Shown here piece by piece: positions 8,461 to 15,964 of a stretch of 32,055 bases of DNA. The notes below the pieces were generated by a model. It was not told the origin of the DNA and did not search any database. It worked only from the letters and a program-made list of their open reading frames with translations. This stretch comes from an uncultured bacterium. GTDB lineage: Bacteria; Hydrogenedentota; Hydrogenedentia; Hydrogenedentales; Hydrogenedentaceae. The stretch lies in contig CAKZKR010000107.1 in the NCBI GenBank assembly GCA_937124615.1, positions 1 to 32,055 of the forward strand. Direction: 5' to 3'. Each line of letters opens with the position of its first letter. Within the stretch, counting starts at the first letter, position 1. Made by a program: the position numbers and the translations under genes.

Positions 8461-11253
8461 TTAAGGAAGAGTTTTTATTCGTATATTGCGAAATTCAACA
8501 CGAGAACCGTGTCCAAGTAATGCAAGATGACCTGTTTCATTGAGTAACCCCGGATGTTTTTTTCCGTCGGGAGTTGGTTTGCTTGCCAGTTCTTGGGTGT
8601 CTGCATTAAGAATTTCTATTCCATTTACACGAATGGATATTTTTGTTCCTTGTAAGATGATTTCCTGCTGATTCCATTCTCCACATTTTTTTAATGGAGC
8701 GGGGATTGAGGGTGGCAATACGCCGTATATGGACCCATGATATTGATACGGCTTAAGCCCGCTGTTTTCAGGGGCATTGTCATCCAAGACTTGTATTTCC
8801 ATTCCGTCGTATGCGGCAAGTTTCATATAGGGAACCCGCAATCCAATACCATTGTTTGCTCCTGGATACAACTTGAACTCGAATCGCAAAATAAAATCTT
8901 TATAGGTTTTTTCAGTGAATAAATTTAAATGGCATGTAGGTAAGCAGACCAATTTCCCGAATTTGGGGACATAACCCCGTATATATCCACTCCAACCTTT
9001 TAAGTCATAGCCATTAAATAATACAGTGAATTGGTTGTCGTCTTCATAAATGATAGGTAATACTTTGGGAGCTTTTTGACATTTTTCGATATGTTTCTGC
9101 ACATTTTCTTTTAATGCATTATCATCAATATATTTTGATGCATTTTCCAAATACGGAATGATGTCTTGCCCTGTAATGCCGTTTTCATTGTTCTTATCGG
9201 GGAGTGCAATCCGAACCAATGTTTTATTGGCTATATCAGCAAACTGTGGGGTGTTTGTGTATTTGGCAACGGCCATAAATGAATCGATATTACAGATACC
9301 ACCCAATATATTAAACATATCACGGGCTTGTTCGGGCATGATTTCGATTGCCTGCTGACATATCCATATTTTTTCATCTGATGCCAAACCGGGTAAGGAT
9401 AAGAATCGAATAAGTGTTTTCCATATATCACTCCGATAAGGATGGTTCGGATGATTTTTCATAAATGAAAGGATATGTTCTGCAAGTTCTGGATTATCCC
9501 AAATATTGAGGGCTGAAATTGCATTTTCTATCTTTACCTTGTTTTGTGGGGAATCTGAGGGGAGATTGAGCCAGGAAAGGACAAAATCTCGTGCGGAAGC
9601 GTCATCAACTTTTGCCAAGACTGTAAGTAAGGAAGCATATTGTTCTGTTTTTGCTTTGTTAATGGCATTGAGGATGGGTTTACAACGATTTTCGTCCTTA
9701 TCTCGCTTTAATATTTGAGCGATAGCATTACCGAAATCTTCTTTATTCAAATTTTTTGGGTCTGTTAATTGTTTAAGGAGTAAGGGAATATCCTTTTTTG
9801 TTCCCAGAAAGGCTATCGCATTTAAAGCCGATTTTTGCACTTTTACATTTTTATTTTTTGTTTGCTGGAGTGCAAACCGGAAATATTTTTCTGCCTGTCG
9901 TTGAGCCAGGATGTCTAAGGCAACAAGAAGTTGGTCATCTTTTAGTTTCTTCAAGGATGAACCTAATTCAGCAACAGTCTCATTTGTTGGGGTTTGAAGC
10001 AAGGCCTGCTGAATGGTATTCAATTCTGATTTGTCCAGGGTTTCTTTTAATCGTTTTACTAAGACGGGGATTGCTTTATTAGCGTCCGTTTTAATTAATG
10101 TCTGTATTGCTTTTGCTCGAATCTTCTCGTCGGAATTTGTTGTTAAAGGGATAATTACAGGGGTAAACAGAGTGTCTGGAACCTTGCCTATTGCATCCAG
10201 AATTTGGTAGGTATTTCCTCCAGAGGTGCTTTTAACAAGAGCCTCTTTTAAGATATTTTTACTTGCCTTTGAATCCATACGAATCAAATACTGTAAAGCA
10301 AGGGCAGAAATTTCTGGTTCGGGATTGTAAATCTCACGCGTAAATAAATCCAGAACCTCTTTTGAGGGGAGATATGCGAGTAGATGAAGAACGGCACAGA
10401 CGGCTTTTGTGTCATTCTCTTTATATGCTTGTTGCAATGTGTTTTCAAGGATGGCTTTCTGCTGTGGGTTTACCATCCCTTGTTGTTTGATGGTTCTTTC
10501 CATTTGTGTAAAAAGCAGGGAATAGGATTGTTTTCGTATTTTTGGGTCATTGGAATTCAGGTCGGGTTGAATGAGTGTATAGAACTTTTGACTGTCATTC
10601 TCCAATTGAGCCAGAGCCATTAGGAGTAATTCTTTTGTTTCGGTGGTTGTGGAATTTAATAACTTTTCCAATTCGGGGATTGCCTGGGGGTTGTGCATTT
10701 CTGATAAAGCAGAGATAATTCCCTGTTGACATCTTCCTTCGGAACGAGGGAGGCTTTCGCAAAGTCTCTGAAAACTTAAATTATCGTTTATTGTTTGTAA
10801 TGCACGAATAGCATAATCGCAGAGGTCTTTATCGGTGATATATTCTGCTATTGCTTCCACTGCTATAGGATTTCCTAACATCTGGAGTTCGCTGATAAGA
10901 AAGGCTTTTATTTGTTTTTCATGAATAGTACGCAATGCGGATACAAGACCTTTGGCCACTATATTTTGAACTTCGACGGGTTGCGTAGAGGCATAGTTTA
11001 CTACCATCCGAATAGATAGTCGGGCGTTACGGTCATCTCCTTGAGGTTTTATATGTTGACAGAGTTCGGTTATCGTTGCTTCTCCTTGTTTGCATAATTC
11101 TTCTGATAAAGCGTAACTTTCTGCGACGGAAGCAGAGCCCATTTTCTCCAACCATTGAGCCAAATCTACATTCGCAATGGCTGAAACGGATACAAGAAGG
11201 GGAATAAACGAAAAAAATAAGTAAGTTTGTTTTGATGTATTCCATTTATTCAT
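8461..11253 (-). CDS. Secreted HEAT-repeat protein with C-terminal DUF1080 (3-keto-disaccharide hydrolase-like) domain
   Basis: 930 residues. Residues 1-28 are a signal peptide (hydrophobic YLFFSFIPLLVSVSAIA). Residues about 60-700 are many alpha-helical HEAT/armadillo-like repeats of 30-40 residues, with recurring patterns such as AIPELEKLL, AIPVLVKRL and ALNAIAFLG. Residues about 736-928 are a DUF1080 beta-sandwich: FTVLFNGYDLKGW, FILRFEFKLYPGANNGIGLR, GMEIQVLDD, YQYHGSIYGV, GEWNQQEIILQGTKI and VEFRNIRIKTL. Some DUF1080 proteins act on 3-keto-glycosides made by Gfo/Idh/MocA-type dehydrogenases, and here the gene starts 11 bases after a gene for such an oxidoreductase. That pairing makes a two-step oxidation/cleavage pathway for sugars plausible, but it is inference. 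Start supported by a strong AAGGAG. Confidence 0.88.
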   Translation of the reverse strand: MNKWNTSKQTYLFFSFIPLLVSVSAIANVDLAQWLEKMGSASVAESYALSEELCKQGEATITELCQHIKPQGDDRNARLSIRMVVNYASTQPVEVQNIVAKGLVSALRTIHEKQIKAFLISELQMLGNPIAVEAIAEYITDKDLCDYAIRALQTINDNLSFQRLCESLPRSEGRCQQGIISALSEMHNPQAIPELEKLLNSTTTETKELLLMALAQLENDSQKFYTLIQPDLNSNDPKIRKQSYSLLFTQMERTIKQQGMVNPQQKAILENTLQQAYKENDTKAVCAVLHLLAYLPSKEVLDLFTREIYNPEPEISALALQYLIRMDSKASKNILKEALVKSTSGGNTYQILDAIGKVPDTLFTPVIIPLTTNSDEKIRAKAIQTLIKTDANKAIPVLVKRLKETLDKSELNTIQQALLQTPTNETVAELGSSLKKLKDDQLLVALDILAQRQAEKYFRFALQQTKNKNVKVQKSALNAIAFLGTKKDIPLLLKQLTDPKNLNKEDFGNAIAQILKRDKDENRCKPILNAINKAKTEQYASLLTVLAKVDDASARDFVLSWLNLPSDSPQNKVKIENAISALNIWDNPELAEHILSFMKNHPNHPYRSDIWKTLIRFLSLPGLASDEKIWICQQAIEIMPEQARDMFNILGGICNIDSFMAVAKYTNTPQFADIANKTLVRIALPDKNNENGITGQDIIPYLENASKYIDDNALKENVQKHIEKCQKAPKVLPIIYEDDNQFTVLFNGYDLKGWSGYIRGYVPKFGKLVCLPTCHLNLFTEKTYKDFILRFEFKLYPGANNGIGLRVPYMKLAAYDGMEIQVLDDNAPENSGLKPYQYHGSIYGVLPPSIPAPLKKCGEWNQQEIILQGTKISIRVNGIEILNADTQELASKPTPDGKKHPGLLNETGHLALLGHGSRVEFRNIRIKTLP

Positions 11254-11264
11254 GAGTTATCTCC

Positions 11265-12536
11265 TTATACTTGTAAGGTCCATGGTGCACGCATGGGTTG
11301 GTCAATAAGTCGATTGGCTTCTTCATCGTTTATGAATGCCTGTTTGACAGGGTCGAAACGCAGAGCTCTGCCTAATTGCATAGCAATTTTTGCCAGGTTA
11401 ACAATTGTGCAGGAACGATGTCCATTGGCTTCGTTCAGTGGAAATTTCTCCCGTGTTCGGACGGAATGAGCAAAATCGCAAGGCAAGGGTTCCGGATTGG
11501 GGAAGGAAGCTAATTTCTTTTCAAAATCGGGAATATCCGATTTTAAACCTGGATATAGTTTTCCCTTTGGCCCTTCGATATATGGAAGTCCCGGTTTTCC
11601 TTCTCCATCGAGAACAATCTCACAGCCATCTGCATAACGGAGGCGAATCCAGCGGAAGGAACTCACAGCGTCCGGATGTTGAGGTGGGGCGGATACTTCG
11701 ACTTCAACAGGGCTTGTATCGTCTTTCCCTAATAGGTATTGAACCGGGTCGAGATAGTGTTGTCCCATATCTCCCAATCCGCCACCATCGTAATCCCAAT
11801 ATCCGCGGAATGTGGTATGAACGCGGTGGGGATGATAGGGTTTATACGGTGCAGGACCTAACCAAAAATCGTAATCCAATTCGGGTGGGACGGGTTGAGG
11901 GTCTATATTTGTTAATCCCGACCAGAAGAATTTCCAAGTAAAACCTGTGGATTCACCCACATTTACTTTTAAGGGCCAGCCTAAAATGCCACTGTCTACA
12001 ACCTTTTTTATCTCGTATGCAGTGGTGCCAAATCCATAGAAAGTATCTCTCATACGGAACCATGTGTTCAGACGGAATATGCGACCGTATCGTTGAACTG
12101 CTTCTACAACTTTTTTCCCCTCACCAATTGTGCGGGTCATCGGTTTTTCACACCAAATATCTTTTCCGGCACGAGCCGCGTCCACCGCGATGATAGCATG
12201 CCAGTGTGGTGGTGTTACGATATGCACAATGTCGATATCTTCACGAGCAAGTACTTCACGGTAATCTTTATACCCTTTCACATCCGGTCCTGCTTTTTGC
12301 ATGGCCTGTTTTAGATGGTTTTCATCTACATCGCAGACTGCAAGTAATCGGGCCCCGGGATAACCAATGTGTCCCATTCCCATTCCACCCACGCCAATAA
12401 TAGCGCGAGTTAATTCTTCATTGGGGGATGCATAGGCTTGGCCTCCCAATATGCGTCTCGGCAGGACCATAAAACCTAATCCTACCGCACTAGATGCTTT
12501 TAAAAATTCTCTACGCGTTACTTTCTTTCGTAGCAT
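11265..12536 (-). CDS. Tat-exported Gfo/Idh/MocA-family oxidoreductase
   Basis: 423 residues from the ATG at 12536. The open frame extends 16 codons further upstream to a TTG, but the ATG has GGAGG eight bases before it and puts the twin-arginine signal TRREFLKASSAVGLG at residues 7-21, so it is chosen. After it comes a Rossmann dinucleotide-binding fold with IIGVGGMGMGH (about 46-56), acidic AVCDVD, HIVTPPHWH and the family hallmark EKP at 130-132 (Lys131 normally catalytic). The C-terminal half (WFRMRDTFYGF, GGGLGDMGQHYLDPVQYLLG) is the substrate-binding domain. Such proteins oxidise or rearrange sugars and cyclitols with NAD(P); Tat export implies folding with cofactor in the cytoplasm and work outside. 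The next gene downstream, HEAT-DUF1080, is 11 bases away, an obvious operon. Confidence 0.92.
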   Translation of the reverse strand: MLRKKVTRREFLKASSAVGLGFMVLPRRILGGQAYASPNEELTRAIIGVGGMGMGHIGYPGARLLAVCDVDENHLKQAMQKAGPDVKGYKDYREVLAREDIDIVHIVTPPHWHAIIAVDAARAGKDIWCEKPMTRTIGEGKKVVEAVQRYGRIFRLNTWFRMRDTFYGFGTTAYEIKKVVDSGILGWPLKVNVGESTGFTWKFFWSGLTNIDPQPVPPELDYDFWLGPAPYKPYHPHRVHTTFRGYWDYDGGGLGDMGQHYLDPVQYLLGKDDTSPVEVEVSAPPQHPDAVSSFRWIRLRYADGCEIVLDGEGKPGLPYIEGPKGKLYPGLKSDIPDFEKKLASFPNPEPLPCDFAHSVRTREKFPLNEANGHRSCTIVNLAKIAMQLGRALRFDPVKQAFINDEEANRLIDQPMRAPWTLQV

Positions 12537-12544
12537 ATTCTTTT

Positions 12545-12549
12545 CCTCC
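12545..12549 (-). promoter_or_regulatory. Ribosome binding site deciding the Gfo/Idh start
   Basis: GGAGG on the minus strand, eight bases before the ATG at 12536. It excludes the longer TTG-initiated reading of the frame, in which the twin-arginine signal would be internal. A TATAAT on the same strand at 12565-12570 could be the -10, but no good -35 goes with it. Confidence 0.75.
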
Positions 12550-12735
12550 GAAAAATATATTTCGATTATATATTTAAGAGACAATCATTTTTATTATGTA
12601 TGAATATCGTTTCTTATTACAAAAAAGAATTTTTATAAATGGGCAGTAAAAATTTAAATAGTTTAAGGGAAAAATATAGAGGGGGAATATAAAGATTTAT
12701 GTTCAGTTTTGCACGGTATTTTTCATAAGAATAAT

Positions 12736-12909
12736 TGTGCATAAAACTTGTTTTTATACTCTATTTTTAGCCAAAAAATAGGTATCCATTCACAATGCGA
12801 GATTGCTAATTTATACATAAGTAAATCACCAATTATCCACAGGTTTTCCACAAGTTATCCTCATTATTTTGCACATATTTTTGAACGATTTTTCCACAGT
12901 TTTTACACA
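12736..12909. promoter_or_regulatory. DnaA-box array (replication-initiator binding sites)
   Basis: Exact matches to the DnaA-box consensus TTWTNCACA are at 12833-12841 (TTATCCACA, the classical strongest form), 12844-12852 (TTTTCCACA), 12867-12875 (TTTTGCACA), 12890-12898 (TTTTCCACA) and 12901-12909 (TTTTACACA) on the plus strand, and 12736-12744 (TTATGCACA) on the minus strand. TTATCCTCA at 12855-12863 has one mismatch, as has TTTTGCACG at 12707-12715. The plus-strand boxes start at steps of 11, 11, 12, 23 and 11 bases, about one or two helical turns, so DnaA would line up on one face. An AT-rich tract follows, beginning TTA-TTA-CTA (12912-12920), which fits the complement of the DnaA-trio pattern. 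DnaA controlling nrdDG, or an origin, are both possible. Confidence 0.75.
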
Positions 12910-12914
12910 AATTA

Positions 12915-12961
12915 TTACTATATATTGTATATTGGGAATAAAATTCTACTTGACATTGTGT
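12915..12961 (+). promoter_or_regulatory. NrdR-box pair upstream of nrdD
   Basis: Box 1 at 12915-12930 contains CTATATATTG, a full match to the core CwAtATaTwG of the NrdR consensus. Box 2 at 12946-12961 contains CTTGACATTGTGT, matching seven of ten core positions plus the GTGT flank. The repeat distance is 31 bases with a 15-base linker, the three-turn spacing typical of paired NrdR sites. NrdR is the ATP/dATP-sensing zinc-finger and ATP-cone repressor of ribonucleotide reductase genes. Its gene is not in this window. The position in front of a class III reductase gene makes the call strong despite the weaker second box. Confidence 0.72.
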
Positions 12962-12978
12962 TTTTTTTATTATAAAAT
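12950..12978 (+). promoter_or_regulatory. nrdD promoter
   Basis: A perfect -35 TTGACA at 12950-12955, a 17-base spacer, and TAAAAT at 12973-12978 (five of six matches to TATAAT). The -35 lies inside NrdR box 2, so bound NrdR would block polymerase. Transcription would start near 12985, leaving a leader of about 150 bases before nrdD. Confidence 0.6.
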
Positions 12979-13049
12979 AAATTTGTTTTTTATTATTCTC
13001 TTTGAAAATTTAATCAACGGTAAAAACATCCCCTTATTTGGGCGAAAGT

Positions 13050-13079
13050 AAAGAATCACCTTTTTTGGAAGGATTCTTT
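13050..13079 (+). promoter_or_regulatory. Hairpin in the nrdD leader
   Basis: AAAGAATC at 13050-13057 pairs perfectly with GATTCTTT at 13072-13079 around a 14-base loop; T residues follow the second arm. It lies between the predicted promoter and the nrdD ribosome site (AGGGAG, 13123-13128). It might attenuate or stabilise the transcript. The stem is AT-rich and may be weak. Confidence 0.35.
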
Positions 13080-13136
13080 TAATTTAAAAAAGTTTTTACA
13101 TGAATTTTAATCATGACTAATCAGGGAGCGTAGGCT

Positions 13137-15275
13137 ATGCAAAATTGGGAAATAAGTTCGGCTGAGTCGTTTGCAGAGTTGCTACCTTTCACACATGTTC
13201 TGAAAAGAGATGGACGGAAGGTTTCTTTTTCTGTAGGGAAAATAACTCAGGCGATATTGAAGGCTGGGAAAGCCACAGGAGAATTCGGTGTAGATATTGC
13301 GCGTCGATTGACCCTTCGTGTTTTGGCACTATTACAGACCATGCCTCTGGAAGGGCCTCCCACTGTGGAAGAGATTCAGGATGCTGTTGAAGAGATTTTG
13401 TTAATGTCTCCTTTTAAGAAAACAGCCAAAGCGTATATCCTTTATCGAGACCAGCATGCTCGCATTCGTGAGATGGTAAATCAGGCTGATGTGGACTTGA
13501 TTGACCGTTATCTTGAAAAGATGGACTGGAAGGTTCAAGAAAATAGTAATATGGCGTATTCTCTGCAGGGGTTAAATAATTATATTTCCAGCGAGATTAG
13601 TAAAGTGTATTGGCTAAACAAGATTTATACACCGGAAGTGCGGGAGGCGCATCGTTCGGGAGATTTGCATTTACATGACCTTGGTTTGCTATCGGTATAT
13701 TGTGTTGGTTGGGATTTGCAGGATTTGTTGTTGAGTGGTTTTCAAGGAGCGCCGGGAAAGGCCGAGAGTAAGCCTGCGAAACATTTCCATACAGCGTTAG
13801 GGCAGGTAGTTAATTTTTTCTATACCTTGCAAGGAGAAGCCGCCGGGGCTCAAGCATTCAGTAATTTCGATACTCTGTTAGCACCGTTTATCCGCTATGA
13901 TGGATTAGATTATCGAGAAGTAAAACAGGCGTTACAGGAGTTTATATTTAATCTGAATGTGGCGACTCGTGTAGGTTTCCAGACCCCCTTTACCAATGTT
14001 ACTCTGGATTTACAACCGCCAGCCAATCTGGCCCATCAACAGGTGATTATTGGTGGCGAACTTCAAGATGCTACCTATCGTGAATTTGCAGAGGAGATGA
14101 AGATATTTAATTCTGCTTTTCTGGAAGTTCTTTCCGAAGGAGATGCCAAAGGACGAGTTTTTAGTTTTCCGATACCGACTTACAACATTACCAATGATTT
14201 TAACTGGGACGACCCGGACCTTGTCCGGCTCTGGGAGGTTACCGCCAAGTATGGCATTCCTTACTTTGCTAATTTTGTACATTCGGATATGTCCCCTTGT
14301 GATGCCCGTTCAATGTGTTGCAGACTGCGATTGGATTTGCGGGCGTTGGAACGGAGAGGCGGTGGGCTTTTTGGTGCAAATCCACTAACAGGGTCGATTG
14401 GTGTGGTTACGATTAACATGCCGAGAATTGGCTATTTGTCTGCCAACGAGGATGAGTTTTTTGAAAGACTTGACAATTTAATGAATATTGCCCGGACCAG
14501 CCTCGAGACAAAACGAAAGGTTCTCGAACATTTAACCGGCAATGATTTGTATCCTTATACGAAATTCTACCTCAGGAATGTATATCAACGCTATAACCGT
14601 TATTGGAACAATCACTTTTCTACTATTGGGTTGATAGGAATGAATGAAGCCTGTTTGAATTTGTTGGGGAAAGATATTGGCACACCTGAAGGTTCGGAAT
14701 TTGCAATTCGTGTATTAGACCATACACGAAATAGGTTAAGAGAATTTCAACAGGAAACAGGAAACCTTTATAATCTTGAAGCAACTCCGGCAGAAGGAAC
14801 AAGTTATCGTCTCGCCCGGTTGGACTATGAACGCTATCCGGAAGCACATTTTGCAAATACGGAAGAACTCAAGGGGGGGAGTGTCCCATTTTATACAAAT
14901 TCTACGCAATTGCCGGTAAATTATACAGATGATATTTTCAAAGTGCTTGATTTACAGGACCCTTTACAGTCGAAATATACCGGGGGAACGGTTTTGCACA
15001 TTTTTTTGGGTGAAGCAGTGGTCAATCCGGATTCCGTGAAAGCCTTTGTAAGGAAAGTTTGTGATGGTTATAAACTGCCTTATTTTACATTGAGCCCTTC
15101 TTTCACGGTCTGCCCGCAAGATGGATATATTCGTGGGGAATTTCCAGTCTGCCCGAAGTGTGGAAGAGAAACGGAAGTATACTCGCGCGTGGTGGGCTAT
15201 CTACGGCCTGTGAGCCAGTGGAATGAGGGCAAACGGGCAGAATTTGAATTAAGAACCCGTTATAAAATTGATTAA
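13137..15275 (+). CDS. nrdD: Anaerobic (class III) ribonucleoside-triphosphate reductase
   Basis: 712 residues, the oxygen-sensitive glycyl-radical enzyme that makes dNTPs from NTPs with formate or a thiol reductant. Residues about 19-113 are an ATP cone (VLKRDGRKVSFSVGKI to AYILYRD), the allosteric dATP/ATP switch. The catalytic barrel follows, with NLNVATRVGFQTPFTN, the substrate-site cysteines C394/C395 in MCCRLRLD and GSIGVVTINMPRIGY. The C-terminus has a zinc site with C659, C672 and C675 (CPQDGYI and CPKCG) and the radical Gly687 in RVVGYLRP. Many homologues have His two residues after the first CP; this one has Asp. The start is supported by AGGGAG eight bases upstream. nrdG follows after 38 bases. 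NrdR and DnaA sites lie upstream. Confidence 0.97.
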   Translation: MQNWEISSAESFAELLPFTHVLKRDGRKVSFSVGKITQAILKAGKATGEFGVDIARRLTLRVLALLQTMPLEGPPTVEEIQDAVEEILLMSPFKKTAKAYILYRDQHARIREMVNQADVDLIDRYLEKMDWKVQENSNMAYSLQGLNNYISSEISKVYWLNKIYTPEVREAHRSGDLHLHDLGLLSVYCVGWDLQDLLLSGFQGAPGKAESKPAKHFHTALGQVVNFFYTLQGEAAGAQAFSNFDTLLAPFIRYDGLDYREVKQALQEFIFNLNVATRVGFQTPFTNVTLDLQPPANLAHQQVIIGGELQDATYREFAEEMKIFNSAFLEVLSEGDAKGRVFSFPIPTYNITNDFNWDDPDLVRLWEVTAKYGIPYFANFVHSDMSPCDARSMCCRLRLDLRALERRGGGLFGANPLTGSIGVVTINMPRIGYLSANEDEFFERLDNLMNIARTSLETKRKVLEHLTGNDLYPYTKFYLRNVYQRYNRYWNNHFSTIGLIGMNEACLNLLGKDIGTPEGSEFAIRVLDHTRNRLREFQQETGNLYNLEATPAEGTSYRLARLDYERYPEAHFANTEELKGGSVPFYTNSTQLPVNYTDDIFKVLDLQDPLQSKYTGGTVLHIFLGEAVVNPDSVKAFVRKVCDGYKLPYFTLSPSFTVCPQDGYIRGEFPVCPKCGRETEVYSRVVGYLRPVSQWNEGKRAEFELRTRYKID

Positions 15276-15313
15276 TTTCGTTCATTAACGATGCTAAACG
15301 GGAAAAACTTTAT

Positions 15314-15934
15314 ATGAATATTGGTGGGTTTCAGCCGTTTACTTTATCTGATTTTCCAGGTTGTGTTTCTGCTATTGTATTTACAAAAGGTTGTAATTTC
15401 AGATGTCCTTATTGTCATAACCCGTCGTTAGTTCTTCCGGGGTTGTATCCCGAATCTATTCCAGAGGAAAGTATTCTTTTATTTCTCGGTGAGCGAAAGG
15501 GAAAATTGGATGGTGTTGTGATTACAGGCGGAGAACCAACTATCCAGTCGGATTTAGCCGAGTTTATCAAAAAAATTAAAGAATTAGGTTATAAAGTAAA
15601 ACTTGATACGAACGGTTCAAATCCGGAAGTTGTAGAATGGTTAATCCAACAAAATCTAATTGATTACTGTGCGTTAGACCTTAAAGCCCCCTGGCAAAAA
15701 TATGCTCAACTAACGGGCGTCGAAACAAATACAAATAAGATAAAAAAAACCCTTTCCATCCTCTTGCAAAGTTCTGTTCCATGCGATTTCCGTATAACTT
15801 ATGCAAAACCCTTATTAGATGAAAAAGACCTCCAGGAGGTGCAATCCTACCTCCCTCCCAACATCAATTTAATTGTCCAAAATTTCGTATCTAAAAATAT
15901 CTTGCAACCCGACCTTTTTAAGCAGTTTGCTTGA
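15314..15934 (+). CDS. nrdG: Anaerobic ribonucleotide reductase activating enzyme (radical SAM)
   Basis: 206 residues. It generates the glycyl radical on NrdD using S-adenosylmethionine and a [4Fe-4S] cluster in the cytoplasm. The cluster motif is C27-x3-C31-x2-C34 in GCNFRCPYCHN, close to the N-terminus as in NrdG and other activases; GGEPTIQ near residue 72 is the SAM-binding GGE motif, and KLDTNGSNPE follows. It opens with IGGFQPFTLSDFPGC, typical of the NrdG2 type that is somewhat longer than E. coli NrdG (about 154 residues). It lies 38 bases downstream of nrdD and must be cotranscribed. Shine-Dalgarno sequence is weak. Confidence 0.93.
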   Translation: MNIGGFQPFTLSDFPGCVSAIVFTKGCNFRCPYCHNPSLVLPGLYPESIPEESILLFLGERKGKLDGVVITGGEPTIQSDLAEFIKKIKELGYKVKLDTNGSNPEVVEWLIQQNLIDYCALDLKAPWQKYAQLTGVETNTNKIKKTLSILLQSSVPCDFRITYAKPLLDEKDLQEVQSYLPPNINLIVQNFVSKNILQPDLFKQFA

Positions 15935-15964
15935 CGGTTTTATACTTTTAGCCTATTCTATTGT

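Larger units (their letters stand above)
12537..13136. other. 600-base gene-free divergent control region
   Basis: The longest non-coding stretch in the window lies between the divergent Gfo/Idh and nrdD genes. It is strongly AT-rich, above all at 12900-13020. In order it contains a leader for the minus-strand gene, scattered and then clustered DnaA-box sequences, a NrdR-box pair, the nrdD promoter and a leader hairpin, each listed separately. Short frames that cross it are not convincing genes. I see no tRNA, small RNA or dnaA gene. Confidence 0.7.

Noticed and set aside
12748-12975. 75-residue plus-strand open frame
   Set aside because: It crosses the DnaA-box and NrdR region, lacks a ribosome site and has a composition imposed by the AT-rich DNA. 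Not a gene.
12833-13020. Definite call of a replication origin (oriC)
   Set aside because: The DnaA boxes and AT-rich tract fit, but no dnaA, dnaN, gyrB or rpmH is nearby, genes on the right are mixed in strand, and spot G/C counts on the left do not show the expected C excess on the plus strand. Kept as an alternative only.
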